Below are positions 43,050 through 52,422 of a stretch of 64,000 nt of DNA, piece after piece (position 1 is the stretch's first letter; every line of letters starts with the position of its first letter). The stretch is from Roseivirga sp. (GTDB lineage: Bacteria; Bacteroidota; Bacteroidia; Cytophagales; Cyclobacteriaceae): assembly GCA_021404565.1 (NCBI GenBank), contig JAAWWF010000002.1:248001-312000 (forward strand). The letters run 5' to 3'. Below the pieces are notes generated by a model. The model searched no databases, was not told the DNA's origin, and worked only from the letters and a program-made list of their open reading frames with translations. The translations under genes and the position numbers were made by a program.

Positions 43050-45224
43050 ATGAACTCGAAAAGCAATATCAATAAGTTATTGGCCATAGTGCTGATGCTT
43101 ACTATGACCTTGGGCGTCACTGCCCAATCTGATCTCAAATATCCTAAATCCCGGAAAAGCCCCAAATCCACTAATTATCACGGTACAAGCATTACTGATG
43201 ATTATAGCTGGTTGGATGAAGTGGGGAGTGAAGAGGTAAAAGCCTGGTCGAAAAGCCAGGACAACTTTATGCGTAACTACGTTCGGTCTATTCCGCAGTA
43301 TGAGGCACTTAAAAAGAAAGTGGCTGATTTGAGCCAGGTATCCGGGCGTACGGCCTTACCCGCGCAGGGAGGTGGGCATTATTTCTTTGTACAGGCAACC
43401 GAGGAAGGGCCCTGGGCTATGTATAAGCAGAAAGCCGGCAGTAATAAAGCCGAGAAGCTTGAGCTCCCCTTTGATGGCAGAGCAGCCACCTTCATTCTAC
43501 CAAGCCCTGATGCATCTCACCTGGCACTGGCTATGAACCGACCAGGAGGGTATTTGGATTGGAAGGTCTATGATATTGCAGCTCAGAAGCTGCAGGAAGC
43601 AACGCTTATTGGTGCTCCCCTGGGAGATACCCGTCTGGTCTGGACAAAAGATGGCAACGGCTTTTACTATGTAGGCATGGAGGCTGGTGCAGACGCGCAG
43701 AGCCCGAGGAAAAACAAGCAGGTCTGGTATCACAGGGTGGGAGGTACCAGCGATACTGATACTAAAATATATACCCCTGAATCTCCCGGTTCTAAGCTAC
43801 ATCTTGATATGTCGGATGAAGGCAGATACCTGATCATAGCTGAAAGACAGGGAGCCGCTACAGCGGCAAAAATCAAATATATCGATAGCAGAGGGTCTGA
43901 TCACAAGGTCAGGAGCCTGATCGATAAGGCTGAGGGTTCTTACATCTTCCTCGGTAATGATGGATCCAAATTCTATTTTCAAACCGACCTGGGAGCTTCG
44001 AACGGTAAGATTGTTTCTGTAGATATCAATCAGGCTACCCGGGTGTGGAAAGACCTGATTCCTGAAGGGGATGTACCCATGATGGGATTCCAGTCTGCCG
44101 GAGGTACAATGCTGCCCCTGATGGCCGGTAACAAGTTTGTGGTGCCGGTACAAAAGGATTTAAAAATCACTCTGAATATTTATCGCTTGAATGGCAAGCT
44201 GGACAAGAAAACGGAGCTGAAGTCAGGTGGTCTGTTCTTCAGGGCGAATGGTCTGAATGCCTTGAGCGGTACACGCAATTCTGAGGAGGTAATGGCTCAG
44301 TTTATCGGCATTACCGAACCCAATACCGTCTTTAGTGTTAATACCAAAACGGGACAATCCAGGGCCTGGGCCAGGGCCAAGGTTCAATTCAATGCAGATG
44401 AGTATGAAAGCCGGATAGCCTTTACCACTAGTAAAGACGGTACCCGCATTCCTATTTCTCTGACCTATAAAAAAGGCTTAAAACGCAATGGTAGAAACTA
44501 TATGATGATGCAGGTATATGGAGCCATCGCTTTTACAAACTATCCATACTTTCAGAGCGACTACATGGCCTGGCTCGATATGGGAGGCATCCATGCCGTA
44601 GCTCATATACGTGGTGGCGGTGCATACGGCAGTCAGTGGCATCAGGATGGAATTGCCCGGAAGAAGCAGAATGGCACAGATGACTATATCGCGGCCCTGG
44701 AATGGGCCATTAAAGAAAAGTATACCTCAGCTGATCGCATGGTGATTAATGGGGTGAGTGCCGGTACCATACCGGTAGGGGCTGTAATGACCCAGCGACC
44801 GGACCTGGTGGGGGCAGTAGTATCTCACTATGGCATGCTGGACATGATTGGCTATGCAGCAAAGCTTGGCGAAGATGCCAACCACAGCTATATGATGCCG
44901 GAGATCGGTAACTCTACCGATGCGGATGACTTTGCCGTGCTCAATGGCTATTCGCCTTACCAAAAGCTGGTGAAGGGCAGTGACTACCCGCCAATGCTGG
45001 CACTTACCAGCGATGGGGATGCTCCACTCAATGCCGATTCGTATAAATATATAGCCAGACTCCAGGCTTTAAGGCAGTCCGGGCCCATGCTACTTCAAAT
45101 GGCCTGGGGCTCAGGGCACAGTATGTTTGGCTCTCAGCAGCATGCTCCGGTTGATACTTTTACTGATGAGCTGGCCTTTCTTATCAAGGCCATGGATATC
45201 GATGTGAGAAACTGGCTGAAATAG
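43050..45224 (+). CDS. Exported prolyl-oligopeptidase-like S9 serine peptidase
   Basis: The protein has 724 residues with a signal peptide (LLAIVLMLTMTLGVTAQ). The N-terminal part (DDYSWLDEVGSEEVKAWSKS) matches the prolyl oligopeptidase entry, followed by a seven-blade propeller and an alpha/beta hydrolase. The likely triad is S570 (MVINGVSAGTIP), D655 or D657 (TSDGDAPLN) and H690 (GSGHSMFG). The family elbow is usually GGSNGG; here it is NGVSAGT, so activity is likely but not certain. Peptides enter through the propeller gate. It is divergent from the propeller regulator. Confidence 0.88.
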   Translation: MNSKSNINKLLAIVLMLTMTLGVTAQSDLKYPKSRKSPKSTNYHGTSITDDYSWLDEVGSEEVKAWSKSQDNFMRNYVRSIPQYEALKKKVADLSQVSGRTALPAQGGGHYFFVQATEEGPWAMYKQKAGSNKAEKLELPFDGRAATFILPSPDASHLALAMNRPGGYLDWKVYDIAAQKLQEATLIGAPLGDTRLVWTKDGNGFYYVGMEAGADAQSPRKNKQVWYHRVGGTSDTDTKIYTPESPGSKLHLDMSDEGRYLIIAERQGAATAAKIKYIDSRGSDHKVRSLIDKAEGSYIFLGNDGSKFYFQTDLGASNGKIVSVDINQATRVWKDLIPEGDVPMMGFQSAGGTMLPLMAGNKFVVPVQKDLKITLNIYRLNGKLDKKTELKSGGLFFRANGLNALSGTRNSEEVMAQFIGITEPNTVFSVNTKTGQSRAWARAKVQFNADEYESRIAFTTSKDGTRIPISLTYKKGLKRNGRNYMMMQVYGAIAFTNYPYFQSDYMAWLDMGGIHAVAHIRGGGAYGSQWHQDGIARKKQNGTDDYIAALEWAIKEKYTSADRMVINGVSAGTIPVGAVMTQRPDLVGAVVSHYGMLDMIGYAAKLGEDANHSYMMPEIGNSTDADDFAVLNGYSPYQKLVKGSDYPPMLALTSDGDAPLNADSYKYIARLQALRQSGPMLLQMAWGSGHSMFGSQQHAPVDTFTDELAFLIKAMDIDVRNWLK

Positions 45225-45255
45225 AGGGGGAGGCCAAAGAAGATCCGAATTTTAG

Positions 45256-45302
45256 AAAAGCACTAAGATTAGGCTGCCCGAGCCTTGTCTTTGTGCTTTT
45301 TT
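45256..45302 (+). terminator. Terminator of the S9 peptidase gene
   Basis: AAAAGCAC (45256-45263) pairs with GTGCTTTT (45293-45300), with inner pairs AGGCT/AGCCT and AAGA/TCTT, and is followed by T. A TTG inside it is not a start for the next gene. Confidence 0.82.
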
Positions 45303-45320
45303 CACTTACAAATTCTTGGC

Positions 45321-45328
45321 TATCTTTC
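45321..45328 (+). promoter_or_regulatory. Possible -7 element of the membrane LytTR gene
   Basis: TATCTTTC is one mismatch from TAnnTTTG and sits only 4 bp before the ATG at 45333. If real, the leader is very short. Confidence 0.35.
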
Positions 45329-45332
45329 CCTT

Positions 45333-46184
45333 ATGTCACAAGCAGGCCTTACAAGATTTATTGACTCTGAGCGGAAACTACTCAGGCTTATTTTTATCTT
45401 TTTCACCCTCATTTCTGGTGTACAATACCTCCAATATTTCATTGCCTACAACAGCAGTTATCCCTTTCCCTGGAAGTACAACCTGGGCATCACCTTTGGC
45501 ACTTTCTACACTTATTTTTTACTGGTTCCTGTCTTCTTTAAGTTATCACAGAAACTGCGAAAGAGGCTGACCACAAACTGGCAGCTTGTGCTAGCTCACC
45601 TTTTTCTGGGCCTTGTTGTTTCCTTCATACACTTGCTGTTGGTACAAGTGCTAGAGTGGGCCCAGGTTTATCGATTTAGTGAGGCTACATTCTCTCAGTC
45701 ATATCGCTGGAAACTAGCACGTTGGCTTCATTTGGAGATGCTTTTGTATACCGTTTTGGTGACAGCGCGGTATGGCGTGGGGAGCCTGAGCTGGAAGAAA
45801 GCAGCTGCAGGTGTGTCCATTGCAGAAGTGCAGAAAGAGACTCAGTTTTTATCAACTGTAAAGGTGAAAACAGGCAGCGAAACCCGGTATGTCGCGATTG
45901 ATCAGGTGAGGTGGATTGAGGCCTATGATAACTATATCAAGTGTTTTATGAACGAGGGCTTTGTGGTAGTAAGGTCAACGCTTAGTGGTATAGAAAAAGG
46001 ACTGGACCCTGAAGGTTTTCAACGGATCCACAGGTCTTGTATCGTGGCCCTCAGAGAGGTTGATTTAATCAGGGGAAACGGGAGCAATTATGAGGTGATA
46101 TTGAAAGACGGAAATACCCTTAAACTCAGCCGGACCTACAAAAGTGCCCTGGAAGAGAAAATGTCGGCCTCAGTTCAGGACTGA
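45333..46184 (+). CDS. Membrane-bound LytTR transcription regulator
   Basis: The protein has 283 residues. Four membrane helices come first (LIFIFFTLISGVQYLQYF, FGTFYTYFLLVPVFFKL, LVLAHLFLGLVVSFIHLLL, LEMLLYTVLVTARYG), then a LytTR DNA-binding domain (about 175-280; YVAIDQVRWIEAYDNYIKCF, FQRIHRSCIVALREVDLIR, LKLSRTYKSAL). There is no receiver domain, so the signal must act through the membrane part. Start MSQAGLTRFI is preferred over TTG at 45285, which lies in the terminator. The next genes on the same strand are YceI and a DUF922-like protein. Confidence 0.9.
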   Translation: MSQAGLTRFIDSERKLLRLIFIFFTLISGVQYLQYFIAYNSSYPFPWKYNLGITFGTFYTYFLLVPVFFKLSQKLRKRLTTNWQLVLAHLFLGLVVSFIHLLLVQVLEWAQVYRFSEATFSQSYRWKLARWLHLEMLLYTVLVTARYGVGSLSWKKAAAGVSIAEVQKETQFLSTVKVKTGSETRYVAIDQVRWIEAYDNYIKCFMNEGFVVVRSTLSGIEKGLDPEGFQRIHRSCIVALREVDLIRGNGSNYEVILKDGNTLKLSRTYKSALEEKMSASVQD

Positions 46185-46275
46185 TTTCGCCATGGATATT
46201 TGCATTTCGCCACAAAAACCCGTCAGATAGAACTCGGAAGCGTAAGCTTAGCCAAAACACTACTTGATCAAACCA

Positions 46276-46872
46276 ATGTATATGAGATTTAATAAACTCA
46301 GGCCCTTCATGCTCTTTTGTACCACTTTGGTGTTAGTAAGTACCATCAAAGCTCAAACCATAAAGGTGGAAATAGAACCCAACCATAGCACCATCGGTTT
46401 TGTGGTGAAAATTGCCAAAGGGGTAACCCGGGTTACCGGCAAGTTCACAGACTTTGCGATGCAAATGGATTATGTGGATGAAGACATAACAAAATCTTCG
46501 GTAACCTTTACTATTCAGGCACAGAGTATTAATACCGGTATAAACCAACGGGATGAACACTTGCGCTCCGCAGACTTTTTTGAGGTCGAAAAATACCCGG
46601 AGATAAGCTTTAAGAGCACCGCCATTCGTAAAGCAGGTAATGGCTTTGAAATGGAAGGAGATTTCAGCATGCATGGTGTCACAAAACATGTGGTGATTCC
46701 CTTCGAACTAACCGGGAGTGAGCGTACACCCAGTGCCAGCATTCGTTGGTCTTTGAATAGAGAGGATTATGGTATAAACTATGAGCACTCCAGCATGAAG
46801 CATTTTCTTTCGAAAGAGATTGCCGTGGAGATTGATTTCTGGACAAGGAAATCCAAAATCCAGGATAATTAA
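46276..46872 (+). CDS. Exported YceI-family lipocalin-like protein
   Basis: The protein has 198 residues with a signal peptide (FMLFCTTLVLVSTIKAQ). The YceI domain is typical: IKVEIEPNHSTIGFVVKIA, VTGKFTDFAMQMDY, SSVTFTIQAQSINTGI, RDEHLRSADFFEVEKYP and the end FDFSMHG-type block FSMHGVTKHVVIPF. These barrels bind polyisoprenoid lipids. Start at ATG 46276; a second ATG two codons on is an alternative. It lies 91 bp after the membrane LytTR gene, so it may be controlled by it. Confidence 0.95.
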   Translation: MYMRFNKLRPFMLFCTTLVLVSTIKAQTIKVEIEPNHSTIGFVVKIAKGVTRVTGKFTDFAMQMDYVDEDITKSSVTFTIQAQSINTGINQRDEHLRSADFFEVEKYPEISFKSTAIRKAGNGFEMEGDFSMHGVTKHVVIPFELTGSERTPSASIRWSLNREDYGINYEHSSMKHFLSKEIAVEIDFWTRKSKIQDN

Positions 46873-46956
46873 TACTCAGCAATGACTGGCACTCTATTGA
46901 CCTGAAAAATAAAACCGGAAAAAAGAGAATTGACGCTTTGCTGCCTATCTTCGGGC

Positions 46957-47511
46957 ATGCAAATCAGCCGACTTACAAAGATATCAATCGTTTTGATTGG
47001 TGTCTTTTTATGTGTTAAGCCTTTGTGGGGGCAGGCGAATGCCAGCGAAGAACCGGAAGTGGTCGAATGGAAGGAGGGGAGATTGCTGACCTGGGAAGAC
47101 TATCGGTTACGTGTTTTCAAATCGAACAAGGGTCAGCTGGCCATTACCAGTGTGAGGCACTCTGTTCGTGGTTACCTCAATGATGATATTCCTGACTTCG
47201 AAGTGAAGGTGTTATTTGTCAAAGACGACTCATGGACGACTGATAAAACTGATTCTGAGCTCCTGGCTCATGAGCGGCTACATTTTGATATTGGTGAGCT
47301 TTTCAGAAGAAGAATAGTTAAACGAATCAATGGACTTAGAAAGCAAGGGGAGAAGCAGAAGGCCATTTACCGTTATGTGATACGAAAAGAACTGAGTGAA
47401 TTCAGAATTTTTTCAAAATCATATGACAAAGCTACACGACATGGAAGCCTGCCGGAAGAGCAGCAGAAATGGCAAAAGGATGTTTGGGAGCAATTAAAAC
47501 GTTTGCAGTAA
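46957..47511 (+). CDS. Exported DUF922-like putative zinc protease
   Basis: The protein has 184 residues with a signal peptide (ISIVLIGVFLCVKPLWGQ). The LLAHERLHFDIGELFRRRIV segment holds a metallopeptidase-like HExxH variant (HERLH) within a helix, preceded by SELL, as in DUF922 proteins of Bacteroidota. The central LLTWEDYRLRV motif is also family-like. No protease activity is known for the family. Start MQISRLTK at 46957 was chosen for the signal peptide; 9 residues upstream are not supported. Single gene. Confidence 0.82.
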   Translation: MQISRLTKISIVLIGVFLCVKPLWGQANASEEPEVVEWKEGRLLTWEDYRLRVFKSNKGQLAITSVRHSVRGYLNDDIPDFEVKVLFVKDDSWTTDKTDSELLAHERLHFDIGELFRRRIVKRINGLRKQGEKQKAIYRYVIRKELSEFRIFSKSYDKATRHGSLPEEQQKWQKDVWEQLKRLQ

Positions 47512-47648
47512 GAAAATAACATATTAGGATATGTTGGTATTTAACAATGGTGCCCTTTGAGGTACTTATTTTTTGATACTTATTCTCTTCACTAACCTTC
47601 CTTATTATTTCTTTTTGAACTATTTTCACTATCTACAAGCTCACGTTC

Positions 47649-48065
47649 ATGTCAAACCAACCTGTCCTGAAAGAATATTCTAATGATGAGATTACGGTTA
47701 AGTGGCAGCCTGATTTATGCATTCACTCCGGAATTTGTCTGAGAGGTCTGCCAGGCGTTTTTAATTTAAAGGAACGACCATGGGTCAATATGCAAGGGGC
47801 TGACTCAGAGTCTATTGTGAAGCTGGTGAAAGATTGTCCCTCGAAGGCACTGAGCATTAAAGGAGTCAGGTTTAAGGAGCCAGACAGAAGTGAAACTGAG
47901 ATTACCCTGATTCCCCGGGGGCCACTGATTGTAAAAGGAGGCGCCACGGTTTTGGATAGAAAAAACAAACAAGTACATCACGAGACGGTCTCTTTCTGCC
48001 GCTGTGGCAGGTCCGCCAAACACCCCTATTGTGATGGGACACACGCAAAGAAAATTGACGATTAG
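47649..48065 (+). CDS. Two-cluster iron-sulfur protein (4Fe-4S/Fer4_19 + CDGSH)
   Basis: The protein has 138 residues. The N-terminal domain (about 15-75) has LCIHSGICLRGLPGVFN and later KDCPSKALSI, a divergent ferredoxin-like Fer4_19. The C-terminal CDGSH domain has the full motif FCRCGRSAKHPYCDGTH, which coordinates a [2Fe-2S] cluster with three Cys and one His. It is a cytoplasmic electron-transfer or cluster-transfer candidate. It ends 3 bp before the LacI regulator gene, so the two are probably co-transcribed; a shared pathway is unclear. Confidence 0.93.
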   Translation: MSNQPVLKEYSNDEITVKWQPDLCIHSGICLRGLPGVFNLKERPWVNMQGADSESIVKLVKDCPSKALSIKGVRFKEPDRSETEITLIPRGPLIVKGGATVLDRKNKQVHHETVSFCRCGRSAKHPYCDGTHAKKIDD

Positions 48066-48068
48066 AAC

Positions 48069-49076
48069 ATGCCCATTACTATAAAAGATATAGCCAATTC
48101 ACTGGAAATCTCACCCTCAACGGTTTCCCGAGCCTTAAACGATCATCCCAATATCAGTGATGAGACTAAAGCGCTTGTGGCCGCGAAGGCGAAGGAGATG
48201 AAGTACCAGGCCAATTTCATTGCCGCGGGTCTCAGAACCAGAAAATCCAACTCTATTGGCATACTCGTACCTCACATTACAAGCTCTTTCTTTTCAGCTG
48301 CCATCAATGGTATTCAGAAAGTTGTGAGCGAACATGGTTATTTCACCATCATTTGTCAATCGAATGAAAATTACCATGATGAGGTAGACCAGGTGAGATC
48401 GTTGCTTTCTTGTAAGGTGGAGGGAATTGTATTGTCCATCTCCAGTGAAACAAGGATTTATGAGCATCTGGAAACACTTCAGGCCTATGATACACCCTTT
48501 GTTTTCTTTGACAGGGTGGCTCCGGGTTTTGATACACCTACGGTTGAGGCCAATGATTTTACCGGTGCTTATCAGGCTGTTGAGCACCTGATCAAGCGTG
48601 GAAGAAAGCGCATAGCACACCTGGGAGGGCCTGATGAACTGGGAATCAGCCGCAGACGCTATGAGGGATATTTGGAAGCCCTAAGAACTTTTGATTACGA
48701 AGTAAATCCAGACTTTTCAGTGTTCACCGAGCCAGACAACTCACATGAGCATATTATTGAAGAGATGTTTGGTGATAAAAGTAAAATGCCTGACGCACTC
48801 TTTACCTTCAGTGATGAGTTGGCTGTTGAAGCCATTCTTAAGTTGAAGAAAATGGGACTGAACGTACCAAGAGATGTTTCCGTGGTTGGCTTTGGCAATA
48901 GCAATCTTTGCGAAATTGTGGAACCGCACCTGACCAGTGTAACCCATGAGCCTGCGGTAATGGGAGAGGCCGCAGCGGACTTACTCTTTAAGGTAATTCA
49001 AAACCGTCATATTCCTCCACATCAGAAGAACCGCAAGTTCGATTCCAGGGTAATTATCAGGGATTCATCCAGATAG
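48069..49076 (+). CDS. LacI-family transcriptional regulator
   Basis: The protein has 335 residues. The HTH (TIKDIANSLEISPSTVSRAL) is at 4-24, then the hinge (MKYQANFIAAGLRTRKSNSI) and a periplasmic-binding-protein-like sensor domain (IGILVPHITSSFFSAAINGI, VVGFGNSNLCEIVEPHLTSV). It likely represses sugar-use genes until a sugar binds. The glucan locus starts 3.5 kb away on the same strand, with one small gene and the triple-Tyr regulator between, and could be its target, but no operator was seen. Confidence 0.95.
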   Translation: MPITIKDIANSLEISPSTVSRALNDHPNISDETKALVAAKAKEMKYQANFIAAGLRTRKSNSIGILVPHITSSFFSAAINGIQKVVSEHGYFTIICQSNENYHDEVDQVRSLLSCKVEGIVLSISSETRIYEHLETLQAYDTPFVFFDRVAPGFDTPTVEANDFTGAYQAVEHLIKRGRKRIAHLGGPDELGISRRRYEGYLEALRTFDYEVNPDFSVFTEPDNSHEHIIEEMFGDKSKMPDALFTFSDELAVEAILKLKKMGLNVPRDVSVVGFGNSNLCEIVEPHLTSVTHEPAVMGEAAADLLFKVIQNRHIPPHQKNRKFDSRVIIRDSSR

Positions 49077-49168
49077 TAGTCCATCAGGCGAATGGTTATG
49101 TGTTACTCTAAGTAGAGATTCCCTAAGGAGGCTGTGATTGTAGCTCGGTTTTTGTTAAAAACCGGTAA

Positions 49169-49426
49169 ATGCAGCGACTTTATAGACTTACTCCCTTTTC
49201 TCTTATTTTCATAGTGCTCCTCGGCTTAGCAGGGCTGATGGTATACTCAAGGAGTTTTTGGATGCCTACAGAGGGTTGTGGGCTGTATAGTATTATGCCA
49301 TTCGGGGTGACTTTGATGGGGTTTGCCGTAATCCTATTGGATAGGTGGCTGAAGCAGGCCATGTCTCTAAGAACGGTATGGCTGGTTGAAGCCGTTTGCC
49401 TGCTGGCTTGTTTTCTTATGCGTTAA
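49169..49426 (+). CDS. Small membrane protein, unknown
   Basis: The protein has 85 residues with two to three hydrophobic helices (LIFIVLLGLAGLMVYS, IMPFGVTLMGFAVILL, LVEAVCLLACFLM). ATG at 49169 has no strong ribosome site. It overlaps the convergent triple-Tyr regulator by 4 bp. No family was recognised; helix spacing and charge make it plausible as a real gene, but conservation is needed. Confidence 0.5.
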   Translation: MQRLYRLTPFSLIFIVLLGLAGLMVYSRSFWMPTEGCGLYSIMPFGVTLMGFAVILLDRWLKQAMSLRTVWLVEAVCLLACFLMR

Positions 49427-52314
49427 AACCTTAACAGGAAATCGCTCAGGTTGTCTTTTCTTTCCAGAGCCAGTTTTTTCCTTACCCTGTATCGACCTAT
49501 CTCCACACCACGTACAGAAATGCTTAAGAGGTTAGCTATCTCTTTTGTATTCAGATTCATACGAATGTATGCGCTGAATTTTATCTCCTGAGGTGTGAGG
49601 GCAGGGTAGCTCTCCTTCAGTCGGGTGATGAAATTGCCATGTACCTGATCAAAATTATCTGCAAACTGTGACCACTCTTCGCCTCCCGCCAGATCTTTAT
49701 CAATGGACTTTACCAATCTTCCCAGTTTTGTCTGAAGAGCCTTGTCAGCTTCTTCTTTAGGAATAGCCTTTAGTGTATTCTTGATGTTATTCAGCAGTTG
49801 GTTTTTCTGAATAAGGTTCATCGCTGAAGAGGTAAGCGCCTGGCTTTTGAGGTTTACTTCTGTGCGGAGCTTGTCATTTCTGAGTTTGATAATTTCAGCT
49901 TCTGACTTTTCCGTAATAGACTGAATCTGATTGTCTTTTTTCTTCAATTCCTGATCCTGCTGCTCTTCCAACTCCTGTGTTTGCTGTTTATGACGTTTAT
50001 CGAGCCATTTGAAAGTTATGTAAAACAGAATCAGAAAGACCACACTGTAGAGGATGTAGGCGAATGTAGTGCGGTAAATAGGAGGGGAGATATGAAATGA
50101 ATATTGTATCTCTTTCGTTTCAGCGCCAAAGATGTTTTTTGCTCGTACTCTGAAAGTATAGTGACCCTCATATAGGTTAGTGTATTCCTTGTTGCTGGTA
50201 TAGGTCCATTCAGACCACTGCTCATCATAGTTGTCGAGGCGGTATTGATACATCACTTCGTCCCGGCTTTCAAAGTGAGGAGCTGCGTAGTCAAATACAA
50301 AAGAGTTCTGAGTAAATCGATACTTGTCAACAGATTCTTTGGCCAATACCGCCTGATCAATGCTATGACCGAGGTACATGACCGTGTCCAGGCGACCTTC
50401 ATTGGTGATTTTTCTGAAGAGCACATTGAAACTGGCATTTTTGGGTACATCGCGAATTGGGTTGTAATGAATAAAACCCTGCTTGCCACCAATGAGTACA
50501 TTGTGATTGTCCAGGACGGTAATATTGGCCAGGTCATCATTCCAGCTGCTCTTTACCTTATTGAAAGGGCTGATGTGCGCTTCAAAATCATGATTCCCTT
50601 TGGGGCGCAATACTCCCAGTTTCGACTGTTCAATAAAGTAGACATTGCCTATCTCGTCAGCTTCCATATCCACCATAGAAGCCCGGGATCCGATGAGGTC
50701 ATTGAAATGAGAAAGGCTGTCAAAACGATCTGTGGCAGGGTTATATTCGTAGAAACCTTCTTGTGCTGTAAATACCAGTTGATTGGCTATTTTAAATACG
50801 TTAATCAGCACATCGGAAGGAAAGCCATCCTCTTGTTTATATAGTCTGCTTCCGATGACAGTTGTCAGGTCATCACTTAGTGTAAGTTTAAATACGCCCT
50901 TATAGCCTTGTGCTATCCATAAAGTGGTTCCATCAAACTCCATTATGCGTGAAGACTCGTCAAACCCCTTAATCTTCAGCTTGTCCCTGAGTTTTCCATT
51001 TTGCCATTCAAGCAAATTAAGGCCCTGATAAGTACCTTCTATCAATAGATTGCCGGAACCAGGGGCGAGGCGAAAGATCCAACCTCCTTTTTGATCGGAG
51101 ATGGAGCGTGCTTTTCCGTTTTCTATGATAAAAGCACCATTGTGGTGCCCCATAAGAATCTGACCATTGATTTCCTGTACCGAATACACCTGGCCTTCCG
51201 TACCGGGAATGAACATCATTTGCCCATTACGCCAGCGGTAGAGGCCGTTATTGGTACCCAAATAAATATCTCCATCAGAAAGTAAAGCAGTATAGCCCGC
51301 TCCGGAAAGCTCCATTCTGTCATCAATTATGGTAAACGGAGAGTTGAGGTCTACCCTGGAGACACCGTTGTTCATAGCCAGCCAGAGATTGCTCTGATTG
51401 TCTTCATATATATAATTTACCGTACGGTCTGAAAGCCCTGATTCTTTATTGAGATGAAGTATCAGGTTTCCTTCCTTATCAATGATGAAAAGCCCCGAAT
51501 TTTGAGTGCCCAATGCAATGTTTCCATCTCGCAGCCTTCTTGAATAGTTGATTATGTTTTCATTTCGCCAGAAGGATCCTTTGAACTCAAATGGCTTGAT
51601 TACTCCATTGTAGAGGAATATGCCATGGTTAAAGGTGGTGACAAGGAGTTGTTCCTTGTCGTAGTTCATGATATTGGAGATTCTCTTGTCTTTGAAAAAA
51701 TCTCCGTCTCTGATAAGTTCAAGCTTTCCTGACTGAAGCATAGATAGTCCCTTTTCCCATTCCTGAACATAGAGTCTGTTATTTACCAGAAATGAGATTT
51801 CAAGCTTATGAGGAGAGGACACTGAGCTTAGGGTCTTGCCATCATAGATATAGATATTTTCAAAGGTGCAGAAATACACCGTGTCATCTATACCATAAAT
51901 TTTCCAGGTCTCGTCAAAGTCCCGGACATCGGCCGGAAGCTGATCCGCCAAAGAGGTGTATTGCAAATTGCCCTGTGCATCGGGGAGGAGGTAGCCAAAG
52001 TCCGCCTGGCTCCCCACGTATATTTTACTGTCGGTGCCTATAAAAATAGAACGAATCTTAGTTCCGGTAATGGGATAACGGTGCCAATCGCTTCCGTCAT
52101 ATTCGAGCAGTCCCAGGTTATTGGCTACATAGAGCAGGCCATTGGCATCCTGGGTGATGTCCCAGTTTTGAATACCTGCCCTGTACGACTCCGGATCGTA
52201 GTTACTAATAAAGGGTAAGCCCTGAATGACGTCAGAATCCTGTGATTTTAAATGCTCTTTGTTAAAAGAGAGCATAAAAACTACTACAGCAACCAGTCTA
52301 AAAAGTTTCTTCAT
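49423..52314 (-). CDS. Triple-Tyr (Reg_prop/Y_Y_Y) LuxR-type regulator
   Basis: The protein has 963 residues with an N-terminal signal (LFRLVAVVVFMLSF). In order it has a two-component-regulator propeller (about 25-640; blades such as NITVLDNHNVLIGGKQGF), a Y_Y_Y domain (about 690-755; MYQYRLDNYDEQWSEWTY), one membrane helix (about 768-787), a coiled coil and a C-terminal LuxR-type HTH (LTPQEIKFSAYIRM, LNTKEIANLLSISVRGVEIG). It has no kinase and no receiver: the propeller senses outside and the HTH acts inside. It is divergent from the glucan locus, 214 bp away, and is its likely regulator. Confidence 0.92.
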   Translation of the reverse strand: MKKLFRLVAVVVFMLSFNKEHLKSQDSDVIQGLPFISNYDPESYRAGIQNWDITQDANGLLYVANNLGLLEYDGSDWHRYPITGTKIRSIFIGTDSKIYVGSQADFGYLLPDAQGNLQYTSLADQLPADVRDFDETWKIYGIDDTVYFCTFENIYIYDGKTLSSVSSPHKLEISFLVNNRLYVQEWEKGLSMLQSGKLELIRDGDFFKDKRISNIMNYDKEQLLVTTFNHGIFLYNGVIKPFEFKGSFWRNENIINYSRRLRDGNIALGTQNSGLFIIDKEGNLILHLNKESGLSDRTVNYIYEDNQSNLWLAMNNGVSRVDLNSPFTIIDDRMELSGAGYTALLSDGDIYLGTNNGLYRWRNGQMMFIPGTEGQVYSVQEINGQILMGHHNGAFIIENGKARSISDQKGGWIFRLAPGSGNLLIEGTYQGLNLLEWQNGKLRDKLKIKGFDESSRIMEFDGTTLWIAQGYKGVFKLTLSDDLTTVIGSRLYKQEDGFPSDVLINVFKIANQLVFTAQEGFYEYNPATDRFDSLSHFNDLIGSRASMVDMEADEIGNVYFIEQSKLGVLRPKGNHDFEAHISPFNKVKSSWNDDLANITVLDNHNVLIGGKQGFIHYNPIRDVPKNASFNVLFRKITNEGRLDTVMYLGHSIDQAVLAKESVDKYRFTQNSFVFDYAAPHFESRDEVMYQYRLDNYDEQWSEWTYTSNKEYTNLYEGHYTFRVRAKNIFGAETKEIQYSFHISPPIYRTTFAYILYSVVFLILFYITFKWLDKRHKQQTQELEEQQDQELKKKDNQIQSITEKSEAEIIKLRNDKLRTEVNLKSQALTSSAMNLIQKNQLLNNIKNTLKAIPKEEADKALQTKLGRLVKSIDKDLAGGEEWSQFADNFDQVHGNFITRLKESYPALTPQEIKFSAYIRMNLNTKEIANLLSISVRGVEIGRYRVRKKLALERKDNLSDFLLRF

Positions 52315-52422
52315 TTCATCAATCTCTGAGCACTTACTTGTGTAATTGGATTTTTTGCTCTGCGAAAACCTCTTTCTCTAAAATCTTCAATAATGGCCCA
52401 TATTCCTATCTTTTATTTCCAT

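Noticed and set aside
45285-45332. TTG start for the membrane LytTR gene
   Set aside because: The TTG sits within the terminator of the S9 peptidase gene; ATG at 45333 gives a normal N-terminus.
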